A stretch of DNA of 64,000 bases from Campylobacter showae. GTDB lineage: Bacteria; Campylobacterota; Campylobacteria; Campylobacterales; Campylobacteraceae. The notes beneath the pieces were generated by a model. That model was not told the DNA's origin. It ran no database searches and was given only the letters and a program-made list of their open reading frames with translations. The translations under genes were made by a program, and so were the position numbers. The stretch covers positions 1,922,001 through 1,986,000 of the forward strand of contig NZ_LR535679.1 in NCBI RefSeq assembly GCF_900699785.1. The letters run 5' to 3'. Of this stretch, positions 54,568 to 62,981 are shown piece by piece (position 1 is the first letter of the stretch; the number at the start of each line of letters is the position of its first letter).

Positions 54568-55773
54568 ATGTTTTATTTTTTGCTTGGTATTTACTTTTTT
54601 TACGTTGCCACAAAGGCGATTTTGGCGATTTTACAGATAAACTTTATCCGCTCGGAGGCTAAAAAGCCGGCCGTCGTGCTAGAGCAGGGGGAGTATGAAA
54701 CCGCCGCCGCCGCAGCGATAACTAATCAAAAATTTGAGATAGCTAGCCTGTTTTATCACGCCGCGATATTTATGATGTGGGCGTGCTGGGGGCTTGGCGA
54801 GATGTATGAAAGCGCCTATAAAACGGGAGAGCTGAGAGATCATATCATCTTTGTGATGGGCTTTTTGATCATCTCGTCGCTGCTGGAGCTACCGCTAAAT
54901 ATCTACGAAACCTTCGTCAAAGATAAAAGGCTCGGCTTTTCAAACGTAACGCCCAAAATTTTCGCGCTTGATCTACTTAAAACGCTCGCGCTAACGCTGG
55001 TTTTCGGTACGCTGTTTGTGTGGCTGGTGCTGCTTTGCATTAGATTTTTGGGCGATTTTTGGTGGTTTTGGGCGTTTTTGCTGAGCTTCTCGGTCGCGCT
55101 TGTTATAAATCTCATCTATCCGACGTTCATCGCGCCTATCTTTAACAAAATGCAGCCGCTAGAAGAGGGCGAGCTAAAAAGCCGTATAGAAGGGCTTTTA
55201 GCGCGGTGCGGGTTTAAAAGTAGCGGCGTTTTTACGATAGACGCCAGCAAGCGCGACAACCGCCTAAATGCCTATTTCGGCGGCCTTGGCGCGACTAAGC
55301 GCGTGGTACTTTTCGACACGCTCGTTAAAAAACTAAGCATAGAGGAGATAATCGCCGTTTTAGGCCATGAGCTGGGGCACTTTAAGCACAAAGATATCCT
55401 AAAAATGATCGCTCTAAGCGCGGTTATGCTTTTTGTGATATTTTTTATATTCGGCAACATCCCCGACGCGGCGTACGACGCGCTAGGGCTCAGTCCGGCA
55501 GGCGGCGGAGTGATCGTGTTTTTACTGCTTTTTTCGCCGATTTTCGGGTTTTTATTTTCGCCTATTAGCTCGTATTTTAGCCGTGCAAACGAATTTGGCG
55601 CCGATAAATTCTCAGGCGAGGTTTCAAACAAAGCCGATATGATAAGCGCGCTAAAAAAGCTAGGCTCCGAAAATAAGGCTTTCCCGAAGGCTCATCCGCT
55701 CTACGCCTTTTTCTATCACTCGCACCCAAGTCTCTTTGAGCGTATAAACGAGCTGGAAAATGACGGTAAATGA
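54568..55773 (+). CDS. M48 family membrane metalloprotease (Ste24-like)
   Basis: A 401-residue integral-membrane zinc protease. The active-site motif is VLGHELGHFKHKD (His267, Glu268, His271), the third ligand lies in SRANEFGADKF, and about seven membrane segments surround it. It resembles CAAX prenyl protease 1; in bacteria such enzymes act in membrane-protein quality control. AAGGGAAGAT ribosome site. It overlaps prmC by 14 bp. Confidence 0.92.
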   Translation: MFYFLLGIYFFYVATKAILAILQINFIRSEAKKPAVVLEQGEYETAAAAAITNQKFEIASLFYHAAIFMMWACWGLGEMYESAYKTGELRDHIIFVMGFLIISSLLELPLNIYETFVKDKRLGFSNVTPKIFALDLLKTLALTLVFGTLFVWLVLLCIRFLGDFWWFWAFLLSFSVALVINLIYPTFIAPIFNKMQPLEEGELKSRIEGLLARCGFKSSGVFTIDASKRDNRLNAYFGGLGATKRVVLFDTLVKKLSIEEIIAVLGHELGHFKHKDILKMIALSAVMLFVIFFIFGNIPDAAYDALGLSPAGGGVIVFLLLFSPIFGFLFSPISSYFSRANEFGADKFSGEVSNKADMISALKKLGSENKAFPKAHPLYAFFYHSHPSLFERINELENDGK

Positions 55774-56608
55774 CGCGCTAAAAGCCGCCGCCTCGCAGAT
55801 AGCTCCAGCGTGCGAGATAAACGGCGCAAATCCCGCGCGCGTAGCCAAGGCACTTTTGATGCGGCATCTTGGCGTAAAAATCGAGTGGATATTTTTAAAT
55901 TTAACCCGCGAGCTTGATGAAGCGGACGGATATTTTGCGCTGGCAAAGCGCTTCGCAAATCACGAGCCGCTAGAGTATATCACGGGTGAGGCGGGCTTTT
56001 ATGGGCTTAGCTTTAACGTAAAAAAGGGCGTCTTGATCCCGCGCCCCGAGACTGAAATTTTAGTCGAAAAATCTCTTGAAATTTTATCAAATTTGCCCGC
56101 GCGAAATGGCCCGCCGCTAGTTGCCGAGATAGGTACGGGAAGCGGGATAATCAGCATCTGCCTCGCGCTAAACTCAAACGCTAAAGTCATAGCCTCCGAT
56201 ATCAGCGACGATGCGTTAAATTTGGCTCGCGAGAATGCCGCGAAATTTGGCGTAGAGGACAAAATAGAGTTCGTAAAATGCGCGTATCTGGACGAAATTT
56301 ACGGACGGTTTGACCTGCTAGTTTCAAATCCGCCATATATCGCGCGGGACTACAGGCTTGATAAATTCGTACTAAACGAGCCGCACGAGGCGCTGTTTGG
56401 TGGCGCAAAAGGTGATGAAATTTTAAAAAATATCGTGCTTCTCGCGCGAAATTGCGGCGTGAAATACCTAGCCTGCGAGATGGGCTATGACCAAAAAGAA
56501 AGCATGCAAAACGCGCTTAAATTTAACGGCTTCGAGGCGGAGTTTTACAAGGATTTAGCCGGATTTGACCGCGGATTCGTCGCTAAAAATATATTTGCGA
56601 ATTTTTAA
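55760..56608 (+). CDS. prmC: Release factor glutamine N5-methyltransferase
   Basis: A 282-residue SAM-dependent enzyme that methylates the GGQ glutamine of RF1 and RF2. SAM motif AEIGTGSGII (about 122-131), the preceding LIPRPETEILVE stretch, and the catalytic VSNPPYIARD (Asn190-Pro-Pro-Tyr193) are intact. Normal length; starts within the end of the M48 gene. Confidence 0.95.
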   Translation: MTVNDALKAAASQIAPACEINGANPARVAKALLMRHLGVKIEWIFLNLTRELDEADGYFALAKRFANHEPLEYITGEAGFYGLSFNVKKGVLIPRPETEILVEKSLEILSNLPARNGPPLVAEIGTGSGIISICLALNSNAKVIASDISDDALNLARENAAKFGVEDKIEFVKCAYLDEIYGRFDLLVSNPPYIARDYRLDKFVLNEPHEALFGGAKGDEILKNIVLLARNCGVKYLACEMGYDQKESMQNALKFNGFEAEFYKDLAGFDRGFVAKNIFANF

Positions 56609-56760
56609 ATTTACGCGGTTTGGGCTCTGGCGAAAAACCAAATTTGACCTAGCTTGCGTCAAATTTGGGCTTGCAAATTTCCGTCCTTCTAACTCAAATT
56701 TAGCGAATTTTAAATGCTATAACCCTAAAATGGGTGCGGTAAATCAAAAAAAGGAAAATT

Positions 56761-57228
56761 ATGAAAAGCGTTTATTTTTTGCTTCTTGGCGCGCTCATCG
56801 GCACGGAGCTAGCTCTGGGCGTACTAGTGGCGCCCACGATTTTTTATCCGCAGAGCATTCTTGGCGACGGCGTACTTACGCATTTTCAAAGCGGCAAACT
56901 GATGGCTACGATATTTGTTAAATTTAACTACGCCTTGCTAGCAGTTAGCGTCTTGATCGCACTTTGCGAGCTTGCCTCGTTTAGATACAGCGTCAAATTC
57001 GCCGCTAAATTTAGCATGGGTATGCTTTGCGTGATAAATCTAGCCCTCGCGCTCTCGTTTGTGTTTTACTTCACGCCTTTTGTCATGGACGCACAGGCTG
57101 CGGGCGAGGCGGCGACGCGCACGGCCGAGTTTGCACAGATGCACGCGGCTAGCGAGTGGACGATGAAACTGATGCTGTTTGCGCAGCTTGCTTTGTTTTT
57201 TATCAAATTTAAAACCGCCGAAAAATGA
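56761..57228 (+). CDS. DUF4149-like membrane protein
   Basis: A 155-residue protein with four membrane segments, typical features at the N-terminus (YFLLLGALIGTELALGVLVA, PTIFYP) and in the H-A-x-SEW region near residue 130 (MHAASEWTMKLML). These fit the DUF4149 / TMEM205-like family of unknown function. AAAGGAAAATT ribosome site. A TATAAC at about 56722 may be its -10. It overlaps the next gene by 4 bp. Confidence 0.75.
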   Translation: MKSVYFLLLGALIGTELALGVLVAPTIFYPQSILGDGVLTHFQSGKLMATIFVKFNYALLAVSVLIALCELASFRYSVKFAAKFSMGMLCVINLALALSFVFYFTPFVMDAQAAGEAATRTAEFAQMHAASEWTMKLMLFAQLALFFIKFKTAEK

Positions 57229-58007
57229 GCGCAAAGCCCGACATCCAAATTTTAACCGATTTTCTATCTGACTACACGACGGCGATGGTGAGCGCCGGCA
57301 CCTACACGGCGCGCGTCGAAAAGTGCGTAGACCGCGTGGCTAGGCGCTACGGATACGACGTTAGCGTGACGATTTTCGTGAAGTATTTTACCATTAGCGT
57401 CATGGACTCGGCCGACAACTCCCTGCGCCGAACCTACGTGAAGAAGATCCCAATAGGGCAGGTAAGCTTTAACCGTATTTCCGAGCTTTCGTCGCTTAGT
57501 TGGCGGATCTTGGATGAAAATTTGAGCTTGGACGAGGCCAAAGAGCAGTTTGAGGGCGTCATGCGTATCGGGGCGAATAAATTTGCAAGCTCGCTTATTT
57601 TAATAAGCCTTGCAAATGCGGCGTTTTGCAGGCTTTTTGGCGGCGACGCGGGCTCGGTGGCTTGCGTATTTTTCGCGACGCTCGTGGGGTATAGCCTTAG
57701 ATTTGCGCTTGCTAAAATGGGCGTAAATTTAAAAATCCAGTACGTTTTGGTCTCGTTTGTGGTCTCTTTTATCGCCTATCTTGGCGTATTTTACGGCTTT
57801 ACGCACACTAGCGACGTCGCGATCGGCTCGTCGATACTATTTTTGATGCCGGGCGTTTTTCTCATAAACTCGGTCTTTGATATCCTAAACGACAACACGC
57901 TTGTAGGCATCAGCAGAGCCGTGAGCACGGGCATCCTGATACTTTGCATAGCAGTGGGCGTCTATATTACGCTCTCGCTTAGCAATGCGGAGATTTTACA
58001 TGTTTGA
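57225..58007 (+). CDS. Threonine/serine exporter, large N-terminal-type subunit (ThrE family)
   Basis: A 260-residue protein. Residues 1-115 are soluble, like the ThrE N-terminal domain (LSDYTTAMVSAGTYTARVEKC), and about five membrane segments follow (from ASSLILISLANAAFC). In this split form the exporter consists of two polypeptides; this one corresponds to the YjjP-like subunit. It overlaps its partner by 8 bp. Confidence 0.85.
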   Translation: MSAKPDIQILTDFLSDYTTAMVSAGTYTARVEKCVDRVARRYGYDVSVTIFVKYFTISVMDSADNSLRRTYVKKIPIGQVSFNRISELSSLSWRILDENLSLDEAKEQFEGVMRIGANKFASSLILISLANAAFCRLFGGDAGSVACVFFATLVGYSLRFALAKMGVNLKIQYVLVSFVVSFIAYLGVFYGFTHTSDVAIGSSILFLMPGVFLINSVFDILNDNTLVGISRAVSTGILILCIAVGVYITLSLSNAEILHV

Positions 58008-58527
58008 GCTTTTTACCGCGACTCTCATAGACGGCGCTTTTGCCGCGGTGGCGGGGCTTGGCTTTGCCTACGCTAGCTCTCCGCCAAAAAGGACTCTCGC
58101 ATTTTGCGCGCTGCTTGCGGCGTTTGCGCACGCTAGCCGCTTTTGGATCATGCAGATGGGATTTTTTAACATCAGCGTCGCCACTCTCATCGTCTCTTTT
58201 TTAAGCGGGATTTTAGGTATGCTCTTTGCCAAACGGCTAAAAGTGCCGGCCGAGATTATCGCGTTTCCCGCGCTTTTGCCGATGGTGCCGGGAGTCTACG
58301 CGTACAAGGGCATTTTGGCGCTGTTTTCGTTTCTAAACGAGCCAGATATCGCTAAGAAAAACGAATATCTAATCATATTTTTCGATAACGCGATCACGAC
58401 CACGACGGTCTCGTTAGCGCTTGGCGTCGGGGTTTCGGTGGTGCTGATTTTATTTTACGATCAGTCCTTGATGATTACCCGCGGCGCTAAATGCGATCTG
58501 GCGACGAGAAAGCCCAGCGAAAAGTAA
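58000..58527 (+). CDS. Threonine/serine exporter, small subunit (ThrE_2 type)
   Basis: A 175-residue protein with about five membrane segments; PAEIIAFPALLPMVPGVYAYKG is the signature of the YjjB-like subunit. Start at 58000 is chosen because GGAG (57989-57992) sits 7 nt before it; an ATG at 57985 lacks a site. Forms a two-part amino-acid exporter with the gene upstream. Followed by palindromic repeat unit 7. Confidence 0.85.
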   Translation: MFELFTATLIDGAFAAVAGLGFAYASSPPKRTLAFCALLAAFAHASRFWIMQMGFFNISVATLIVSFLSGILGMLFAKRLKVPAEIIAFPALLPMVPGVYAYKGILALFSFLNEPDIAKKNEYLIIFFDNAITTTTVSLALGVGVSVVLILFYDQSLMITRGAKCDLATRKPSEK

Positions 58528-58534
58528 ATTTTGT

Positions 58535-58653
58535 GCGGCGTCTTTTAAGCGTCCTTAAATAAGCTAGAAAATTTTGCCCTGCGACAGACTACATACCTAG
58601 TCTTGGGCTAAATTTTCGTCGCAGCATTTAAATACATCTTAAAATACTTCCGC
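58535..58653. repeat. Palindromic intergenic repeat, unit 7
   Basis: Begins 8 bp after the exporter stop. Outer arms GCGGCGTCTTTTAAG / CTTAAAATACTTCCGC; inner arms AAAATTTTGCCC / GGGCTAAATTTT around TGCGACAGACTACATACCTAG, which resembles unit 3 (CAGACTACTTGTCTAG). Single copy here. Confidence 0.75.
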
Positions 58654-58749
58654 TAATTGTTTTGTTAAAAATTAGCAATCCGTCAAATTTGGATCAAATT
58701 TAGCTCTCGAAACGGTGGCTAAATTTGATAGCCTTTCTTATCTTTACCC

Positions 58750-58776
58750 TAAATTTTTTCTCAAATTTGCCGATAT
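58750..58776 (+). promoter_or_regulatory. sigma-28 (FliA) flagellar promoter
   Basis: TAAA at 58750-58753, a 15-bp spacer and GCCGATAT at 58769-58776 match the FliA consensus TAAA-N15-GCCGATAA at nearly every position. It lies 28 bp before the start codon of the first of two tandem paralogues. It implies expression together with flagellin and late flagellar genes. Confidence 0.8.
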
Positions 58777-58804
58777 AGCTTAAAACTCGTTTTAAAGGAT
58801 TAAA

Positions 58805-59623
58805 ATGATAAATGGCTCAAATTTAAATATTTCTACGTCAAATTTTAAGTCAAATTTAACTCCTGCAGATAAAACCGCTAAGACGAACCTGGCGAACGAG
58901 CAAACGCAAGCTCCGAAAAGCAAAGAAGAAATCCAAAAAGAACTGCAAGAATACAGAAGTAAAACCATCATAGAAATCGTAAAAGATGCTATCGAGATAG
59001 ACGAAAGCGACGAAAACTGGATAACAAAGACGATTGATAAGATAGACGGCATATTATCCAAAAAGTATACGACCGAAGAGCTGCGCGGTATAGGACAAAA
59101 AGAGCCTGAGAGCAAAGAAGACGTCATCGACGCCAATCTGCAAACCTATATGTGGATGCTGATGGATAACTCCAGAGACGGTAAACCCACTATCTGGGGT
59201 AAAATTTTAGGATTTGGAACCAAAGAAGAGCAAGAGGAATTAAAGGCGTTCAGAGATTCGCTCGGTAAAAGTGCTGCAAGTAGTGTGGAAGGCTCTAGGC
59301 TTATGGATCGCGCCGACATCAGCATAGAGGAATTTAAAAGACTCTATGCGCAGGACGTCGAAAAAACTATGAAGGCACGCAAAGAGATGAACGAGCAAAT
59401 GCGCAAAGAACTCGAGGAATATAACGCAAATTTAGCCAAGCAAAATAGAGAAGTTAAATTTAAACCCATCCAAGCCACTAGTAAAAGCAAAACATACGTA
59501 GATAAAGACATCAGGCGAGAATTCTTTGAAAATTTCCTGAAAGCCGAACGCGAAAAAGGAACGGATATAACTGAAATTTTAAATCAACTAGCAAAACTAG
59601 GCAAATTTGACGTAAAAGCATAA
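58805..59623 (+). CDS. FliA-controlled protein of unknown function, paralogue 1
   Basis: A 272-residue hydrophilic protein with no signal peptide and no membrane segment. I do not recognise a family. The N-terminal 40 residues are Asn/Ser/Thr-rich (MINGSNLNISTSNFKSNL), as in proteins exported by flagellar type III systems. A middle element TIWGKILGFG (129-138) and a 55-residue C-terminal module (218-272, beginning KFKPIQATSKSKTY and containing REFFENFLKAEREKG) recur in the next gene. AAAGGATTAAA ribosome site behind the sigma-28 promoter. Export through the flagellum is inferred, not shown. Confidence 0.7.
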   Translation: MINGSNLNISTSNFKSNLTPADKTAKTNLANEQTQAPKSKEEIQKELQEYRSKTIIEIVKDAIEIDESDENWITKTIDKIDGILSKKYTTEELRGIGQKEPESKEDVIDANLQTYMWMLMDNSRDGKPTIWGKILGFGTKEEQEELKAFRDSLGKSAASSVEGSRLMDRADISIEEFKRLYAQDVEKTMKARKEMNEQMRKELEEYNANLAKQNREVKFKPIQATSKSKTYVDKDIRREFFENFLKAEREKGTDITEILNQLAKLGKFDVKA

Positions 59624-59632
59624 AGGGTTAAT

Positions 59633-60721
59633 ATGATAAGCGGCGTAAACGGATTTAACGCAAACGTAAATTATGATTTTAGTAGCGCTCACGAGCGAAA
59701 TTTAAAACCGCATGAGGAAAAAGAGGCTATAAATTTAACCTCAAATTCGGCGCCGTCTCGATCAAATTTGACCGAACCGATCGATTATTATGCTCTCGAT
59801 CCTGACGAACTGGACGAAAACGAGCTTGCCGTTTGGGCGCAAAATGTGGAGTTTTCAAAACTAAACGACAAGCAGCAAAATAGGCTTCTTGCTATAAAAA
59901 TGGGCTTTAAAAAACCGGTATATAAACCTTATGATCCCGTGGTTGCGCGTAAGGCGTATTCGCTAAGCGGCTATACGGAAGATGATAAAATCAGCATTTG
60001 GGGCAAGATAAACGGGCTTGACTCAAGCATTAGTAAGGGCGAGGTCGCAGAGCTAAAGAAATTTATAGATAGCACGAAGGTCTTGCAAAACAATTCAAAC
60101 ATGGAAAACGATGTTTTTAGCGTAGATGGATTTATGGGTGTGTTTAATGTGGATCTAGGAAGCTTTGGCGTTGGTCATACGAAGGGTACCGGACTTAAAA
60201 TGGCGGTCGATATGACAAACCTACTAGACTCCGATATGGATTTGGAAAAATTTAAAGATAAATGGCTTGAGGTTGCCGCCGAAAAGATACTAGGAGAGAA
60301 CACAAAGGTCAAAATCTCACTCAAAGACGGCAAGCTAAATTTTGACCGGATATCAGGAAAACGGCCTGCGGTCTTTTGGGGACAAGAGATGGTAAAGCAG
60401 GTAAGCTACGCAGATGAAGCAACTAAAAAAGAGTTTTTAAATTTCTTAAAAGATGCATTTAAAAAAGGCGAGAGTATCGCAGACGTGCTACAAAACATGG
60501 CTCTAAAAGAGGGTGCAGCAAGCGATCAAGCTCCCAAAGAAACGCCCGAAGAGAATAAATTTAAACCTATCCAAGCCACTAGCAAAAGCCAAACCTATGT
60601 TTATAAGGATATAAAGCGCGAATTTTTCGAGAATTTCCTAAAAGCCGAACAGGAAAAGGGGGCGGATATAATGGAGCTTTTAAGAAAACTAGGTAAAATA
60701 GGACTTGATCTAAAAGCCTAA
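59633..60721 (+). CDS. FliA-controlled protein of unknown function, paralogue 2
   Basis: A 362-residue hydrophilic protein 9 bp after its paralogue, without signal peptide or membrane segment. The N-terminus is again Asn-rich (MISGVNGFNANVNYDFSS); SIWGKINGLD is at 121-130; the C-terminal module at 309-362 begins KFKPIQATSKSQTY and is nearly identical to that of paralogue 1 over its first 38 residues. A weaker internal copy of the module's helix is seen at 265-289 (KKEFLNFLKDAFKKGESIAD). A unique segment (150-260) includes FNVDLGSFGVGHTKGTG. Function unknown. Confidence 0.7.
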   Translation: MISGVNGFNANVNYDFSSAHERNLKPHEEKEAINLTSNSAPSRSNLTEPIDYYALDPDELDENELAVWAQNVEFSKLNDKQQNRLLAIKMGFKKPVYKPYDPVVARKAYSLSGYTEDDKISIWGKINGLDSSISKGEVAELKKFIDSTKVLQNNSNMENDVFSVDGFMGVFNVDLGSFGVGHTKGTGLKMAVDMTNLLDSDMDLEKFKDKWLEVAAEKILGENTKVKISLKDGKLNFDRISGKRPAVFWGQEMVKQVSYADEATKKEFLNFLKDAFKKGESIADVLQNMALKEGAASDQAPKETPEENKFKPIQATSKSQTYVYKDIKREFFENFLKAEQEKGADIMELLRKLGKIGLDLKA

Positions 60722-60730
60722 GGAAATACC

Positions 60731-61129
60731 GTGAAAATACGAATCTACTACGAAGATACCGATGCGGGCGGCATAGTCTATCACGCAAACTATATAAAAT
60801 ACTGCGAAAGGGCGCGCAGCGAGATGTTTTTCGGCTCGGAGATTAAGCCTTTTAGCAAGGACGGACATTTTGTCGTGAGCGAGATTCGGGCGAAATTTAA
60901 AAAACCGGCCGTCCTTGGCGATCTGCTCGGGGTAAAAACAAGCGTGGCAAGCCTAAAAAAAGCCTCCGCGCTCATAAATCAAAAAATTTATAAAATCGCA
61001 AATTTAAGCGGAGAATGCCAGCCTGAGCTCGTTTTTGAAGCCGATGTCGAGGTTGCGTTTGTTAGCAACCTAAGGCCTGCTAAGATGAGCGAGGAGACAG
61101 TGGATTTTCTCTCCTCTTATTGCTCGTAA
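60731..61129 (+). CDS. YbgC-like acyl-CoA thioesterase
   Basis: A 132-residue hot-dog thioesterase. YYEDTDAGGIVYHANYIKY contains the catalytic aspartate (Asp11) and histidine (His18) of the YbgC/4-hydroxybenzoyl-CoA type. It hydrolyses short acyl-CoA or acts in phospholipid metabolism near the Tol-Pal system. GTG start at 60731 after AGGAAATACC. Convergent with the LpoA-like gene, overlapping its end by 13 bp. Confidence 0.92.
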   Translation: MKIRIYYEDTDAGGIVYHANYIKYCERARSEMFFGSEIKPFSKDGHFVVSEIRAKFKKPAVLGDLLGVKTSVASLKKASALINQKIYKIANLSGECQPELVFEADVEVAFVSNLRPAKMSEETVDFLSSYCS

Positions 61130-62316
61130 AAGCCGTATTCGTCGGCTTTTAAAACCTTCGTATCATAGATGATTTGCGAGTCTTCGACGCTCTCGCTAAA
61201 AAGCCTCTGCGCGCCGCGGTTTAGGTAGGTCGCGTAGATGTAGTCAAGCCCGACGCTAGCGGAGTAGCCCACCCAGTTAAAGTTCAAATTTTGCCCCAAA
61301 ATTTCGTTATTTGAGTCCAGCGCGCCGTCGGTTTTAGAAATCGAGTTGGCTATATAGAGCTTTTCTCTATCTTGCGGTTGCATGAGTTTAAAGATGCTCG
61401 GCGCGTAGTTGATCTGCGTGCTTAAAAGGGCGTTAAATTTGACGTCGTAAAGGCGCATTTGAGAGCTCACCATCGAAGCTTTTACGAGCGGAACGTTTAG
61501 GAAAACGGTCGCGCCGCTTAGCCTGGAGTTGCCAGAGAGCATTGACTTTAGGTCGGTGACGCCGTTTGCGATCTCGTTTTCGTAGGTTAGTCCGCCGCTA
61601 AACTCGTCCGCGTAGCGATTTAGCGCCGCTCCTAGCGCGCTGCCGTCAGAAAACGCCGCGACTTGGCCGTTTGAGAAATTTAGCAGCTTCTCGACTTGTC
61701 CTTTGTAGTCTATACCGCCAAATATCAAATTGTCCTGCGGCGAATCGACGCTAGAGATGTGTAGGGTCGGCACGAAAGCCGTCATAGCGGGGTCTAAAAC
61801 CTCGTTTAGATATTTTGCGCCAACAGGCGTAAACGGCGCGATGATATAGGCGATATTTTCGCTTCTAGCGCGTGCTAGGGCGCCGTCGATAGCGCTTGGA
61901 GCCTCGTTGCCGATGTTGTAAAATTTAACGTCGATGGCAGCGTTTTGCCTGACGACGTAGGCGATAACCGCGTTTGAGACGACGCCGGCGTAGCTTTTTA
62001 TGCTATCCTGCGGGATGATGACGGCGATCTTAAACTCGGCGTTTGAGCTTGGCGTCAGGCTCTCGGTACCGGCGTTTACGTATGAGCCGTTTAGTGCGTT
62101 AAAAGCTTGTAAAATTTCTTGATTCGAGCTACCTTCGTAGCGAGCCAAAAAGCTGTGCAAAAGACCTTCTCTAACGAGTTCTAGCAAACATATGTCGTTA
62201 CATTTGACGGGTTCTAAATTTATATAAATTTCGCTTGCCGGCGGGATGTCCGATGGCTTGTCGCTCCTGGCAAATAGTGCCGAGCAGATCAGTAAAACTG
62301 TTAAAATTTTTCTCAT
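61117..62316 (-). CDS. Periplasmic binding-protein-like (LpoA-like) protein
   Basis: A 399-residue protein with a signal peptide (MRKILTVLLICSALFA, cleavage near 17). The mature part begins with two closely spaced cysteines (CNDICLLELV) and contains a type 1 periplasmic-binding fold (FKIAVIIPQDSIKSYAG, AYIIAPFTPVGAKYLNE, GNSRLSGATVFLNVPL). This resembles the C-terminal domain of LpoA-type activators of penicillin-binding proteins, but no ligand is known. The ATG at 62316 overlaps the UDG stop (ATGA); a GTG two codons earlier is less likely. Confidence 0.68.
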   Translation of the reverse strand: MRKILTVLLICSALFARSDKPSDIPPASEIYINLEPVKCNDICLLELVREGLLHSFLARYEGSSNQEILQAFNALNGSYVNAGTESLTPSSNAEFKIAVIIPQDSIKSYAGVVSNAVIAYVVRQNAAIDVKFYNIGNEAPSAIDGALARARSENIAYIIAPFTPVGAKYLNEVLDPAMTAFVPTLHISSVDSPQDNLIFGGIDYKGQVEKLLNFSNGQVAAFSDGSALGAALNRYADEFSGGLTYENEIANGVTDLKSMLSGNSRLSGATVFLNVPLVKASMVSSQMRLYDVKFNALLSTQINYAPSIFKLMQPQDREKLYIANSISKTDGALDSNNEILGQNLNFNWVGYSASVGLDYIYATYLNRGAQRLFSESVEDSQIIYDTKVLKADEYGFYEQ

Positions 62317-62942
62317 AGGCACTCTTTTATCTTTTTTAGATCGCTAAAAAACAGCTCTTTTTTGCTTGGATTTTTCGCTACTACGCTTGGCGAATAAGTC
62401 GCCAGCAGGGCTGAGTGTTTAAATTTCATTATGTTTCCCCTTATTGCCTCAAAGCTTTGCGCGCTTTGTTTTATCATTTTGTAAAAAACCTCTTCGCCAA
62501 GCGCTACGATGAGTTTTGGCGCTACTAGACGGGCTTCTGCGCTAAAATACGGCTCGCAAAGCTCGTAAGCGCTTGCCGGAGCTTTGGCGGCGGGTTTGCA
62601 TTTTAGCAGGCTAGTGACGTAAATTTCGTTTTTGTCAAGACCCGCTAAATCCTTTAAATTTTGCAAAAAATTATCGTCGCCGGCTAGAAACTCTCCGCTC
62701 GCGTCCTCGGCGGCGTTTGGCGCGTCAAATACGAAAACAACTTTAGCGCTTTCATCTCCAAGGCCCGTTAGCGCGTGATTTGCGCTCTTGCAAAGCTCGC
62801 ATAGATTGCACTCTTTGATGCTCGCGTTTAGCTCGGCAAGGCTGCTCGGCAAGGCTACGGACGAAGGCGAAAAATCAGCAAATTTATACCCGAATGCCCT
62901 TAGATAGTAAAGCTCTCTTAAAATTTCGTTTGCGTAACTCAT
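62313..62942 (-). CDS. Divergent family-4 uracil-DNA glycosylase-like protein
   Basis: A 209-residue protein of the iron-sulfur UDG group. Cluster-type cysteines are present (CNLCELC at 45-51, then Cys115 in LLKCKPAAK and Cys129). But active-site motif 1 reads VFDAPNAAED (71-80) instead of GEAPGxxED, and motif 2 reads ATYSPS (181-186), with Ser184 where TYHP has its histidine. The enzyme may therefore have low or changed activity. Coupled by ATGA overlap to the LpoA-like gene. Confidence 0.75.
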   Translation of the reverse strand: MSYANEILRELYYLRAFGYKFADFSPSSVALPSSLAELNASIKECNLCELCKSANHALTGLGDESAKVVFVFDAPNAAEDASGEFLAGDDNFLQNLKDLAGLDKNEIYVTSLLKCKPAAKAPASAYELCEPYFSAEARLVAPKLIVALGEEVFYKMIKQSAQSFEAIRGNIMKFKHSALLATYSPSVVAKNPSKKELFFSDLKKIKECL

Positions 62943-62981
62943 CGCGCGATGATATCCAAAAGGGCGTTAAAAACAGATAAA

